Positions 52,916 to 61,816 of a stretch of DNA of 64,000 nt are shown piece by piece. The position numbers were made by a program, and so were the translations under genes. Every line of letters starts with the position of its first letter. Position 1 is the first letter of the stretch. The stretch comes from Muribaculaceae bacterium (GTDB lineage Bacteria > Bacteroidota > Bacteroidia > Bacteroidales > Muribaculaceae): positions 1 through 64,000 of the forward strand of contig JAFLTS010000010.1 in NCBI GenBank assembly GCA_022509185.1, read 5' to 3'. The notes below the pieces were generated by a model. The model was not told the origin of the DNA and did not search any database. It worked only from the letters and a program-made list of their open reading frames with translations.

Positions 52916-54400
52916 ATGTGGGTCGTAATATATTACATATTTTCTTATTTAGTTTTTTTCTACACCTTGGTAGCCATGGTGTTTCTGGTGTATTTAGCTG
53001 TGAGAAGCAATACGGCACAGAAGAGGCTATTGGTGAATGTACCGGATGATGATACCATAAGATACACACTAAAGTCATCACCGATTACACCGACGGTTTC
53101 CATCATAGCACCTGCTTTCAATGAGGAAAAGACAATTCTTGATAATGTATATTCTCTATTAGGAATATATTATCCTAATTACGATATTATTATCGTTAAC
53201 GACGGGAGTAAGGATAAGACATTGGAACTGTTGATCAAGGAATTTAAACTTGAGAGCATACCATTCATAAATCAAAAGAGAGTACCCTCAAAACCTATCA
53301 AAGCTGTATATAAATCAACCGAAGAAAGATTTTCCCAAATCACGGTAGTAGACAAAGAATCAGGAGGCCATAAAGCTGACAGTGTAAATGCAGGCCTGAA
53401 TGTTTGTTATTCAAAATATTTTGTCAGTACAGATGTAGACTGCATCATAGAACCGATGGCGTTATATCGAATGATATGGACGGTAATAAACAGCCATGAA
53501 CCGATGGTTGGAGTGGGTGCAACCATGTTGATGCTCAATGGCTGCATAGTGGAAGACGGCCGGGTCGTAGAAGCCAAGGTGAGCAACAATCCCTTACCCG
53601 TTTTTCAACAACTGGAATACATGCGATCCTTCCTTATCGGAAAAATGGGATGGTCGAGTATTAACACTCTTCCTAATATTTCGGGCGGCTTCGGACTTTT
53701 TGATACTGAGGTTGTGGTGAAGTCGGGAGGTTATGATTCCACAAGCCTTGCTGAAGACCTGGATCTTCTCATGAGGATTGTGACCTATATGGAAAATACA
53801 GGGAAAGATTATCGCCTTGCTCAATTGCCGCAGGTTTGTTGCTGGACCGAGGGACCATATAACCTTAGACTTTTATGGCGCCAGAGGACAAGATGGTCGA
53901 GAGGCTTGTGTGAGGTAGTGTCGAGTCACCGCAAACTCTTCTTCAATTATAAATATAAGAGGATGGGTCTCCTCACTTTGCCATACATTTTCATATTTGA
54001 ATTTTTAGCCCCGTTGATCGAAGCAAGCGGTTTCCTTTTCATGATATGGTTGGTTCTGGTAGGAGCCGTTAACTGGAATACTGCCTTTGTGATTTTCGGG
54101 ATGATTTATGTGTTTGCAATCTCGCTGACATTCCTTGTGCTCGTTTATGACTATCTGATTAAAGCTGTGAATTGGAAGAGTTCATGGCGCAGCTATCTAA
54201 AACTTATTATAGCGGGAATAACAGAACCTTTCCTATTCCATCCTTTTATCACTTTCTGTAGCCTGGCGGGATATTTCAATTATTTCCGCAACAGAGGAAA
54301 AGAATGGAAAACAATTAAGAGAAAGGGAGCAAAGAAACGGAATGACAGATCCGGAAAAGATAACATTAATGATATTCCTTTGGAAGGGAATATGCCTTAA
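52916..54400 (+). CDS. processive-type membrane glycosyltransferase family 2
   Basis: A 494-residue inner-membrane GT2 enzyme: one N-terminal helix (about 8-29), a cytosolic GT-A domain and four or so C-terminal helices (about 350-450). Catalytic motifs are complete: APAFNEE (65-71), the VNDGS motif (94-98), D173-V-D175, E280-D281 and Q323-R-T-R-W327, the QxxRW box of processive synthases. It belongs to the hyaluronan/chitin/PgaC-like group that makes and extrudes beta-linked polymers. The polymer sugar is unknown. It sits between the HEAT-repeat gene and the outer-membrane exporter gene. The basic C-terminal tail of about 35 residues is hydrophilic. Confidence 0.88.
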   Translation: MWVVIYYIFSYLVFFYTLVAMVFLVYLAVRSNTAQKRLLVNVPDDDTIRYTLKSSPITPTVSIIAPAFNEEKTILDNVYSLLGIYYPNYDIIIVNDGSKDKTLELLIKEFKLESIPFINQKRVPSKPIKAVYKSTEERFSQITVVDKESGGHKADSVNAGLNVCYSKYFVSTDVDCIIEPMALYRMIWTVINSHEPMVGVGATMLMLNGCIVEDGRVVEAKVSNNPLPVFQQLEYMRSFLIGKMGWSSINTLPNISGGFGLFDTEVVVKSGGYDSTSLAEDLDLLMRIVTYMENTGKDYRLAQLPQVCCWTEGPYNLRLLWRQRTRWSRGLCEVVSSHRKLFFNYKYKRMGLLTLPYIFIFEFLAPLIEASGFLFMIWLVLVGAVNWNTAFVIFGMIYVFAISLTFLVLVYDYLIKAVNWKSSWRSYLKLIIAGITEPFLFHPFITFCSLAGYFNYFRNRGKEWKTIKRKGAKKRNDRSGKDNINDIPLEGNMP

Positions 54401-54420
54401 AGAAAGATAGACTCAGGTTT

Positions 54421-57237
54421 ATGAATCTGAAAAATAGAAATATCCTAAAAATATTTATAACGTTGCTCATCGGTTTGTCGGGATGGCCGGTAATTCCGTT
54501 GTATAGCCAACCGCAAGGAAAGGATGTACACACGAGCCGATATTATGTTTCCCGAGCGGAGGAACTTGAGAATTCAAACGCGTGGGAAGCAGCCAAGAAG
54601 GAGATAGACGAAGGGTTGAAACTTTATCCGGAAGATCCCGATCTTCTTTATCTTAATGGAAAATATTATTATCAAGCCAGAAGAGATCTGCAGAAGGCAC
54701 GCTATAATCTTGTCAAGGCCTTGCAGATAAGCGACCATCACTGGGGGGCAAGGCGTCTCCTGATAGATGTGGAAGATGAATCAAATCATTATTCCAGTGC
54801 TATCTGTTATATCAACGAGCTTCTGGAACAACAACCATACGACCGCGACCTCTGGCGCAGAAAGATCGCCTTGTATAGAAAAACAGGTAATAAGGTAGAG
54901 GCTGATGCCGCTTTGGAACGCCTGGCCCGGATATATCCCAACGACTCAATAGTGATAAGGGAGAGGAATGCCATTCAACGTGACAACTGGACCCGAAGAC
55001 TAAGCACATCAAGTATGGCCGAGCAAATAGCAAAGCTTGAAGAGCTAGTGAATAATAATCCGGATGTCCTGGATTACTACATGGAATTGAGCGACCTCTA
55101 TATAAAGATGGGAGATTACGATAAAGCCTTAAATGTGGCAAAAAGAGGATTGGTTGTATTCCCCGCTAACAACACTTTGGTGCAACGGGTGGCAAGCCTT
55201 ATGTCAGAACAGGGATTGTATACAAGAGTTCTCTCATTTCTAAAGGAAAACAGAGTAGGAGGGGCTTATTACGCGAACGCCATGCGAGAGGCTGTGAATG
55301 ATGCACGCTTGAGAGATCCTTATGATATTTCCGGCCGTCTTTATGACACAACCGGAGACCGAGATGCTTTAAGCTATCTGCTGAATACTTCAATCACACG
55401 TGGATATTATGACGATGCCCTGATGTATCTGAAAGAGGCATATAAAATTGAGGGTAGAACAAATGATCTTCTGCTAAAGGAATACGAACTTCATAAAAGG
55501 ATGGGGAACGAAGGAGCGGCTTCAAGACTGCTTCAGGAATTATTTTCAAATAATCCGGATGACCCGGATTTGAAAGAGGAATATATAGCAATGCAGTTGC
55601 AGCTTGCAAATATTGATGGAGAACAGGAAGACTGGGAAGGTGCTTACAAACGCCTTACCGATGCTTCAAAATACATGCCTGTAGGTTCCGACCAGTGGGT
55701 GGCCGCAGTGTCAAGAAGAATCAATATTCTCGGCAAATTAGGAAAATGGGAAGAAGCTCGAAGGCTTTATGGAGAGGCAAGTACAGATGATCCTGTAAAC
55801 CGCAGCCGGTTTGCTGCCGCTTACGAAGATTTCATGGCCTTGAAGATAAAAGATCTAATTGAGAACGACCGTTATGAAGAGGCTTTGCATACGGCTCAGG
55901 ATCTTTTGAGTACAATTCCAGATAGCGAAACAGCAGTGAGGGCATCTATAAACATGAGCCAGACTTTAAAGAAGAATGATCTTTTTTATAAGTATGCAGC
56001 AAAGGGATATGAATTATTTCCTGATCAGCCTTATTTTATTATCAGGCAGGCAGTAGCGCTTCAACAACAAGGAAGGTATCCACAAGCACTCTCACTCCTG
56101 GATCCTAAAAAAGATGGTTCTACATATGCTAATCCACAGCTGATAGCTCCTTTTGCAGGAATGTCGCAGGATTTTGCTCAATATCTTCTTGAGCAAAAAA
56201 TGCCGGAAGAGGCCCTCTCCAGAATTGATGCAGCTCTGGAATTCGATCCGGATAACCGCGACCTACTTTATATGAAGGGCGTTGCTTATGAACAGATGAG
56301 GGATTTTAAAAATGCCTATCAATATCAGGTTAAGAATTATAATCCGAGTAATGCCGAACAAGAGGAATGGATGGAGCATATGAGATATCTGAGCACAAGA
56401 AGTCTTCCCAACCGTTTTATGCTTTCTTATACCGGAGCTTATTATGATACTCGGCAGGAAGAACTTGCATCGGTAGGACATTTATATTCCGTAGCATCTT
56501 TAGGGTATGCTCACTTATGGAAAAACACTTCAATTTCTGCAGGAATTAATTACAAGGCAACAGACGGCTATAACGACGGGACATTATATGAGTCCGGAGG
56601 CTCCGGCTTGGAAGGCTGGGCCGAAGTGAACCAGACATTACCTCACGGGTGGAATATGATGATTAGTGGTTCCTATGGTAATAAATACTTTAATAAGGTT
56701 GGAGGGAACCTGGCTTTTATGGCTTCTTTGAAGAAGGGATGGAGTTTGGGAGCAAAAGCCTCTTACAGGCTTACACCACCGGTGGTGCTCTATGAAAAAA
56801 ATACCGGATGGCAGAAAACTTACAAACGTCGCAATTTAGGGTTATTAGGTCCAAGAGTGTCAAAAGAATGGAATAAAATAGGACTTCACCTTAATTTGGA
56901 TTTAATAGCCCTTGATGTCAAGGAATTCTATTACAACGTGTCCCTGCAAGGTAAATTTTTTATCAAAGATGATGCGGTATCAGCAATATCAGCCTTAGCG
57001 GGAGTGGGTTCCTTCCCGGAGTTGACTTTTTTCGATGAGTTAACAATGAACGGTATCAGTAATATGAATGCCATGGTTGGAGTTGATGGGACTTTCTTAG
57101 TGACAAAAAATCTTATTCTAGGTATATCAGGAGCCTGGAACACATTTTATGATCCCAAATTCACGGAAGAGGGAAAGGCAGTAGACTCTTACCGAAATAT
57201 ATATTCTATTACAGGAAATATCCAAATTTGTTTCTGA
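54421..57237 (+). CDS. TPR plus outer-membrane beta-barrel exporter-like protein (YaiO-type)
   Basis: A 938-residue exported protein with a signal peptide (about 1-30, ending LYSQ). A long superhelix of TPR repeats (about 35-650, e.g. YMELSDLYIKMGDYDKALNVAKRGL) occupies the periplasmic part. From about 664 the protein turns into amphipathic beta strands typical of a barrel, ending in aromatic Phe (IQICF). The architecture is that of PgaA or PelB-type exopolysaccharide exporters: a TPR domain joined to an outer-membrane barrel. It follows the GT2 synthase by 20 bases and precedes the DUF4838 lipoprotein by 12. The identity with YaiO-like barrels is by eye. Confidence 0.8.
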   Translation: MNLKNRNILKIFITLLIGLSGWPVIPLYSQPQGKDVHTSRYYVSRAEELENSNAWEAAKKEIDEGLKLYPEDPDLLYLNGKYYYQARRDLQKARYNLVKALQISDHHWGARRLLIDVEDESNHYSSAICYINELLEQQPYDRDLWRRKIALYRKTGNKVEADAALERLARIYPNDSIVIRERNAIQRDNWTRRLSTSSMAEQIAKLEELVNNNPDVLDYYMELSDLYIKMGDYDKALNVAKRGLVVFPANNTLVQRVASLMSEQGLYTRVLSFLKENRVGGAYYANAMREAVNDARLRDPYDISGRLYDTTGDRDALSYLLNTSITRGYYDDALMYLKEAYKIEGRTNDLLLKEYELHKRMGNEGAASRLLQELFSNNPDDPDLKEEYIAMQLQLANIDGEQEDWEGAYKRLTDASKYMPVGSDQWVAAVSRRINILGKLGKWEEARRLYGEASTDDPVNRSRFAAAYEDFMALKIKDLIENDRYEEALHTAQDLLSTIPDSETAVRASINMSQTLKKNDLFYKYAAKGYELFPDQPYFIIRQAVALQQQGRYPQALSLLDPKKDGSTYANPQLIAPFAGMSQDFAQYLLEQKMPEEALSRIDAALEFDPDNRDLLYMKGVAYEQMRDFKNAYQYQVKNYNPSNAEQEEWMEHMRYLSTRSLPNRFMLSYTGAYYDTRQEELASVGHLYSVASLGYAHLWKNTSISAGINYKATDGYNDGTLYESGGSGLEGWAEVNQTLPHGWNMMISGSYGNKYFNKVGGNLAFMASLKKGWSLGAKASYRLTPPVVLYEKNTGWQKTYKRRNLGLLGPRVSKEWNKIGLHLNLDLIALDVKEFYYNVSLQGKFFIKDDAVSAISALAGVGSFPELTFFDELTMNGISNMNAMVGVDGTFLVTKNLILGISGAWNTFYDPKFTEEGKAVDSYRNIYSITGNIQICF

Positions 57238-57249
57238 CAAACTTTTACA

Positions 57250-58983
57250 ATGAATTTCAGAACTTTTTGTTTTATCAGTATCTTAATATCTGTCTTAACA
57301 TTTCCGAGCTGCTCTCCGGCAAGAAAAATTGAACAAGATAAAGAAATATCAGCTTTCAAATACCGTGAGGTTTATTTACCGGAAGCCTTAGGGAAAGGTG
57401 CCGATTCGTTAGGATTAAATTCGCTGGATGAAGACTGGGGTATCTGGGGGCATAATCTTTCCAATGTGTTGCCAGAAGATCCTTCAGAATCTGTATATGC
57501 CAAAGTGAACGGAGTGACCCACAGGAGTCAGTTTTGTTTCTCTTCAACCAAGCTCCACGAGTATATTTCAGAATATATCAGGGATAATTATGGCAGGAAC
57601 GATAAAGCCAGGTTCTCCATCATCCCTAACGACAATGATATAGTATGCCTATGCCAGGTGTGTGTGGAAATAGGGAATACAAAAGGGAATGCCTCGCCTG
57701 CGTTGTTCAGTTTGATTAACAAATTATCAGAGGAATTTCCCAACCATATTTTCTATACTTCAGACTATCGCACCACGAGCCAAGTGCCAAATGATACCCT
57801 ACCACAAAATGCCGGGGTCTTGATAAGCGCAATAAATTATCCTCTTTCGTACGCTGAAACTCCGCAAGAAATAGCATTTATGGAAAGGCTGGATGAATGG
57901 AATACCAAGACTAAAAGAATACTCATCTGGGATTATATAAATAATTTTGACGATTATTTCACTCCTTTCCCTGTGTTTGGAATAATGCAAAGGAGATTGC
58001 AAAATTACAAGGATAAAAATGTGACCGCGGTGTTTCTTAACGGAAGCGGACCTGATGCAAGCAGTCTTAGTGATTTAAAATCTTTTGTGCTGGCTGAACT
58101 GACGGCCAATCCTGATGCAGATTGGAAGAATCTTTTGGAGAAGAAAGCCCGGGAAAATTATCCGGTTACCGGAAAAGCTATATCTGATTTTATGATAGCC
58201 CAGGAAAATTTTGTGAAAGAAAATTTATCCCTGTTGCCTTTATATGAAGGAGTTAATATAGCTCGGAAAACATATTTGCCTGAGGCCTTATTTCTGACTT
58301 TCCATGATAATATAAAAACTTTACAGGACAAAGCTCAGGGAGAAGAACGTGAAAAAATAGATATTCTCCTGGGAGAGCTGGCATTAACAAGGCTTGAATT
58401 AAATCGACTTAACGGAGATTTCTCCAAGAGTGAAATATGGATTAAAGATATTGAATCCCTTTTAGATAAAAATATTTCATCATATAATGAGTCGGGTTGG
58501 CTTATTGAAAGCTATCTTGCTGATTACAGACTTATGCTTCAAAAGGCAGAAGAATATAAGGATAATAATAAGCTGATGGGAAAGAATTTAAAAGCCTTAA
58601 CGCCTTTGGATGATGAATACTCCGATTTATCGGTTCTGACGGATGGTCTGTTGGGATTACCTTCCAATTATCACAACGGACACGTACTGATTTCACCCTC
58701 TTCTCAAACAAAAATAGAGATTCCCGGCATTGAAAATGGAAGAAAACTTATGGTTTGGCTTTCTTACAATCCGGGATATAAAATTTATTTACCACAAATG
58801 GTGAGTCTTAGTGCTCCAAATATGAATTCTATAGATGTAGAACCTCAATATCCCAAAGATCTTTCAGGACATTCGTTGGTGGAATTTGAGTTGCCGGAGG
58901 AAATTTCAGGCCCCTTCACACTTATTCTGACCAAAGATCCTGAAAAACGCTCTATGGCCATAGAAGAAATAATAATAATATAA
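57250..58983 (+). CDS. DUF4838 family lipoprotein, possible glycoside-hydrolase-like
   Basis: A 577-residue lipoprotein (signal ending LTFPSCS, Cys about 21). The N-terminal half has the DUF4838 pattern: the IIPNDNDIVCLCQVC cysteine-containing segment, a PALFSLINKLSEEFPNHIFYTSDY strand-helix, and RILIWDYINNFDDYFTPFPVFG, with acidic and aromatic residues that could serve a sugar-cleaving site. The family is found in proteins that act on polysaccharides, and several members sit beside hydrolases. The C terminus is a beta-sandwich-like tail. In this operon it fills the position of PgaB-like hydrolases in other exopolysaccharide systems; the reaction is unknown. Confidence 0.72.
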   Translation: MNFRTFCFISILISVLTFPSCSPARKIEQDKEISAFKYREVYLPEALGKGADSLGLNSLDEDWGIWGHNLSNVLPEDPSESVYAKVNGVTHRSQFCFSSTKLHEYISEYIRDNYGRNDKARFSIIPNDNDIVCLCQVCVEIGNTKGNASPALFSLINKLSEEFPNHIFYTSDYRTTSQVPNDTLPQNAGVLISAINYPLSYAETPQEIAFMERLDEWNTKTKRILIWDYINNFDDYFTPFPVFGIMQRRLQNYKDKNVTAVFLNGSGPDASSLSDLKSFVLAELTANPDADWKNLLEKKARENYPVTGKAISDFMIAQENFVKENLSLLPLYEGVNIARKTYLPEALFLTFHDNIKTLQDKAQGEEREKIDILLGELALTRLELNRLNGDFSKSEIWIKDIESLLDKNISSYNESGWLIESYLADYRLMLQKAEEYKDNNKLMGKNLKALTPLDDEYSDLSVLTDGLLGLPSNYHNGHVLISPSSQTKIEIPGIENGRKLMVWLSYNPGYKIYLPQMVSLSAPNMNSIDVEPQYPKDLSGHSLVEFELPEEISGPFTLILTKDPEKRSMAIEEIIII

Positions 58984-59030
58984 TATCTTCTTTTCTATCA
59001 ACGTTTTAAATACGAACAAATATAATAAAA

Positions 59031-59924
59031 ATGAAAACAAAATTCATTAGCGGTGCCTTTTTGTTAGGCCTTGTGGCTTTTACTTCATGTGGTAAAAGCG
59101 AATCAACCATTACTCAGACTTATAATCTGAATGCAGTAAACCTTATCACTGACGTTACAGACGGAAGCACATTTGCTTCAGAAGGTTGGTATTATTTTGA
59201 TCTCACAATAAGTGACATGAAAGGCTCTGTGGCAGCTTCCAATCTTATTCTCAATAATACGGCAGTGAATTTTACTTCAGCTGTTGAACCTTATACCTCT
59301 ACAGGATATGACATTTATTTCAAAAATTTAACCGTGCCTTCCCAAAATGTGACAGACGGAAATTTCCTTCTTTCACCCTATTTTTATTTCCCTAAAATGT
59401 ATAATATCACTTCAGCTGATATGTATGTACCACAGGCTTCATTGGTTTTAATTGCTAATTATAATGTGGGGGAAAATTATAAGGTAAAAACTTTCCAAAA
59501 AAATACTTTCTATGTAGGAAAAACTACCACACAGTATAATATGATGGGTGTGGATCAGACATATGAGACTGAGGATATTTACTACCAACTTTCATTAGAT
59601 TTGAAAGAAAGTAAGGCACAGCTTCTGATGTTTAATGCCAAGTTTTCAAATGTGGAACAAGAGCCTAAGAAAGCACAGATTAATCTTAATGACCTGAAGG
59701 TTGAATACACTGACGGAGTAATTAAGGTTTATGGAGAAAATATAATACCGGAAGTTGTAGAAGGTAATGCAACTACACCGAATGAAGATTTTATTTTCAA
59801 TACAATAGAATTCACTACCACAAGTGAGGATCTCACTCAATGTGAAATCAAATATCAGGTAGCAGGAAGATTTTATGGCTCATTCACAGGTGCATATGCC
59901 GACACTTCATATTTAAAGAAATAA
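59031..59924 (+). CDS. lipoprotein of unknown function
   Basis: A 297-residue lipoprotein (signal ending AFTSCG, Cys about 20). The mature part is beta-rich with many Asn, Thr and Tyr. No family or active site recognised. It follows the DUF4838 gene by 47 bases and ends in a strong terminator, so it is probably the last gene of the exopolysaccharide-type operon, though no coupling is visible. Confidence 0.7.
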   Translation: MKTKFISGAFLLGLVAFTSCGKSESTITQTYNLNAVNLITDVTDGSTFASEGWYYFDLTISDMKGSVAASNLILNNTAVNFTSAVEPYTSTGYDIYFKNLTVPSQNVTDGNFLLSPYFYFPKMYNITSADMYVPQASLVLIANYNVGENYKVKTFQKNTFYVGKTTTQYNMMGVDQTYETEDIYYQLSLDLKESKAQLLMFNAKFSNVEQEPKKAQINLNDLKVEYTDGVIKVYGENIIPEVVEGNATTPNEDFIFNTIEFTTTSEDLTQCEIKYQVAGRFYGSFTGAYADTSYLKK

Positions 59925-59961
59925 TATTCAGAACTAATTCAGAAAAATTTGTTTCCCGTAT

Positions 59962-59995
59962 AAACGGTATCTTGATTTCAAGATACCGTTTTGTT
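59962..59995 (+). terminator. terminator at the end of the exopolysaccharide-type operon
   Basis: A perfect 14-bp stem (AAACGGTATCTTGA / TCAAGATACCGTTT) with a two-base loop, followed by a T-rich run. Confidence 0.88.
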
Positions 59996-60053
59996 TTTCG
60001 AGAAATAAATGAGGAAAGGAATATTTATAGGGATAATCATATTGAATATTTAT

Positions 60054-60084
60054 ATTGTGGAATGGTCTCTAAATAGTATCTTTG
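60054..60084 (+). promoter_or_regulatory. promoter of the ECF sigma gene
   Basis: ATTG (60054-60057, -33-like) and TATCTTTG (60077-60084, -7) are 19 bases apart. The TTG inside the -7 box is in frame with the sigma gene but is not a plausible start. Confidence 0.6.
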
Positions 60085-60102
60085 TGGAAAGAAAAAATTT
60101 TA

Positions 60103-60660
60103 ATGGCTTATAAAGCACCCATAGATGAGAAAGAGCTCGTAAAACAGCTTCAAGACGAAAAGACGGCGTCAAAAGCATTCGAGACTCTTTTACAATACTA
60201 TAGTGAGCCCGTGTATTGGCAGATACGCCGGATGGTGCTTAATCATGACGATGCCAACGATGTAGTGCAGAATGTTTTTATTAAAGCATGGAGTAATCTG
60301 CACAATTTCAGAGGGGATGCCAAACTCTCTACCTGGCTGTTTAAAATTGCCGTAAACGAATCTATAAATTTCCTTAACAAAGAGAAGCACAGAGTTCAAA
60401 GCACCGGGGATATGGAAGAGGAAAGTGTCATGATGCGAAATCTAGAGGCTGATGAATATTTTGATGGAGATGACCTACAGAAAAGGTTTCAGATAGCAAT
60501 TTCAAATTTGCCAGAAAAACAGAAACTTGTGTTTAATATGAGATATTACGACGAGATGAAATATGAAGAAATGTCAGAAATATTGGGAACCTCTGTCGGT
60601 GCATTAAAAGCAAGCTATCATCACGCGGTGAAAAAACTTACAGAATGGCTAAGTGAATAA
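60103..60660 (+). CDS. ECF-type RNA polymerase sigma factor
   Basis: A 185-residue sigma-70 family factor of the ECF type: region 2 (LLQYYSEPVYWQIRRMVLN through AKLSTWLFKIAVNESINFL) and region 4 (LPEKQKLVFNMRYYDEMKYEEMSEILGTSVGALKASYHHAVKKL, helix-turn-helix). It lacks regions 1 and 3. An upstream TTG at 60082 is in frame but lies inside the -7 box, so the ATG at 60103 is preferred. It heads a group with a membrane protein, a Spy-like protein and an alpha-2-macroglobulin gene. Its likely targets are envelope or stress genes; inference. Confidence 0.92.
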   Translation: MAYKAPIDEKELVKQLQDEKTASKAFETLLQYYSEPVYWQIRRMVLNHDDANDVVQNVFIKAWSNLHNFRGDAKLSTWLFKIAVNESINFLNKEKHRVQSTGDMEEESVMMRNLEADEYFDGDDLQKRFQIAISNLPEKQKLVFNMRYYDEMKYEEMSEILGTSVGALKASYHHAVKKLTEWLSE

Positions 60661-60670
60661 AAACAACAAC

Positions 60671-60690
60671 GGCCGGTTTCCCAACCGGTC
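60671..60690 (+). other. small GC-rich hairpin after the sigma gene
   Basis: GGCCGGTT pairs with AACCGGTC (one G-U pair) around a TCCC loop. No T tract follows, so it is not a terminator by itself. It may stabilise the sigma mRNA end. Confidence 0.5.
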
Positions 60691-60729
60691 GGAGCCTATC
60701 ATTAATAAACAATTTTCAACTAACCAAAC

Positions 60730-60792
60730 ATCATGAATTTCTTTATATCATTAGAACATCCTGCAAAAAGAAAAGTTCATGATAAATTTTTT
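60730..60792 (+). terminator. bulged hairpin with T tract between sigma and the next gene
   Basis: ATCATGAATTTCTTT (60730-60744) pairs with AAAGAAA and TTCATGAT (60767-60783) with a two-base AG bulge, and six T follow at 60787-60792. It could end most sigma transcripts or attenuate read-through into the anti-sigma-position gene at 60834. Confidence 0.55.
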
Positions 60793-60833
60793 CCAAGCGT
60801 TAAACTATCTTAAATGAGATTAGTCTTAATGAT

Positions 60834-61298
60834 ATGAGACAGGAAGAAGAACTGATAAATAGATTCGGGAAAGATTCGGGAATGAAAGTTCCCGAGAATT
60901 ATTTCCCTGATCTTCAGAAAAATATATTGAATAAGTTGCCGGAGTATCCTAAGGTTGTTCGCACAGTTGACCACACCAGATGGCAGCGAATAAAACCGTA
61001 TGTTTACCTTGCAGCCATGTTCTGTGGAATATGGTTAATGATGAAGGTGTTTCATACAGCTACACAGCCTATGTCAATGAGCCTCGACAATCCACCTGCC
61101 GCTCTTGTGGATATGATAGACTCTGATTACGATTATGATATCCATTATGTACCTTATATACCGGACAATTTCTATGAAGACGAGGATTTCATAATGAGCT
61201 ATGATAACATAGAGGATTTCGAAAAAGATTTTGATTATTCATTCCAGCCGGAATATTCCACTATTACAACTTCTTCTCAAAACGATAAAAACGGATAA
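60834..61298 (+). CDS. single-pass membrane protein in the anti-sigma position
   Basis: A 154-residue protein: a short cytosolic N terminus (about 1-50, no zinc anti-sigma HxxxCxxC motif), one membrane helix (about 52-71), then an acidic Asp/Tyr-rich periplasmic segment to the end. It follows the ECF sigma gene by 173 bases. Such genes often encode a membrane-bound anti-sigma factor, but the sequence shows no recognisable anti-sigma domain, so this role is inference from position. A Spy-like gene lies 26 bases downstream. Confidence 0.65.
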   Translation: MRQEEELINRFGKDSGMKVPENYFPDLQKNILNKLPEYPKVVRTVDHTRWQRIKPYVYLAAMFCGIWLMMKVFHTATQPMSMSLDNPPAALVDMIDSDYDYDIHYVPYIPDNFYEDEDFIMSYDNIEDFEKDFDYSFQPEYSTITTSSQNDKNG

Positions 61299-61324
61299 AA
61301 AAGACTGATAACCGGATCTTTACT

Positions 61325-61816
61325 ATGAAGAAAATATTCTTATCGATACTATTTATAATAACCTTGATACTTCCTGCATCGGCTAAGGGAGAAGATGGCA
61401 CACGACGAGAGAAAATGATGCGTGAGGTGATGGAATTTAAAATGAAATATCTCGCCCAGGAAATGCAACTTTCTGAATTGCAAAAGAAAAAATTCTATGA
61501 GCTTTATGAGGAAATGTGTGAGAGTAAAAAGGATTGTTACCAAGAGGCAGTGGTAATGGACCGTAAACTGAAAGAGGAAAAGAATCCGAGTGAGGAAGAA
61601 TATCAACAAGTAAGAAATGCATTCAATACTGCAAACGCAAACTGGGCAGCCACACAAAAGGAGTATGACGAAAAATTTTCTGAATTTCTCACTCAAAAAC
61701 AAATATACAAAATGCAGGAAGCTGAATCAAGTTTCCGAGGTAAGTTTGAAGAAATGAAACATAAGCGTAAGAAAGATCATCATAAAGGCAATCAGGTTAA
61801 AATTGGTGAGAAATGA
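61325..61816 (+). CDS. Spy/CpxP-like periplasmic protein
   Basis: A 163-residue exported helical protein: signal peptide (about 1-21, ending ASA), then long amphipathic charged helices (EFKMKYLAQEMQLSELQKKKFYELYEEM and a second pair) as in the LTxxQ/Spy fold, and a basic His/Lys-rich tail. Spy-type proteins act as periplasmic chaperones or stress sensors. The stop overlaps the ATG of the next gene (ATGA), so it is translationally coupled to the alpha-2-macroglobulin gene. Confidence 0.7.
   Translation: MKKIFLSILFIITLILPASAKGEDGTRREKMMREVMEFKMKYLAQEMQLSELQKKKFYELYEEMCESKKDCYQEAVVMDRKLKEEKNPSEEEYQQVRNAFNTANANWAATQKEYDEKFSEFLTQKQIYKMQEAESSFRGKFEEMKHKRKKDHHKGNQVKIGEK

Noticed and set aside
60082-60102. 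TTG start seven codons upstream of the sigma factor
   Set aside because: It is part of the TATCTTTG -7 box and would not be in the message.
60734-60814. A 26-codon open frame between the sigma gene and the next gene
   Set aside because: It is formed by the arms of the bulged hairpin, has no family resemblance and no promoter of its own.
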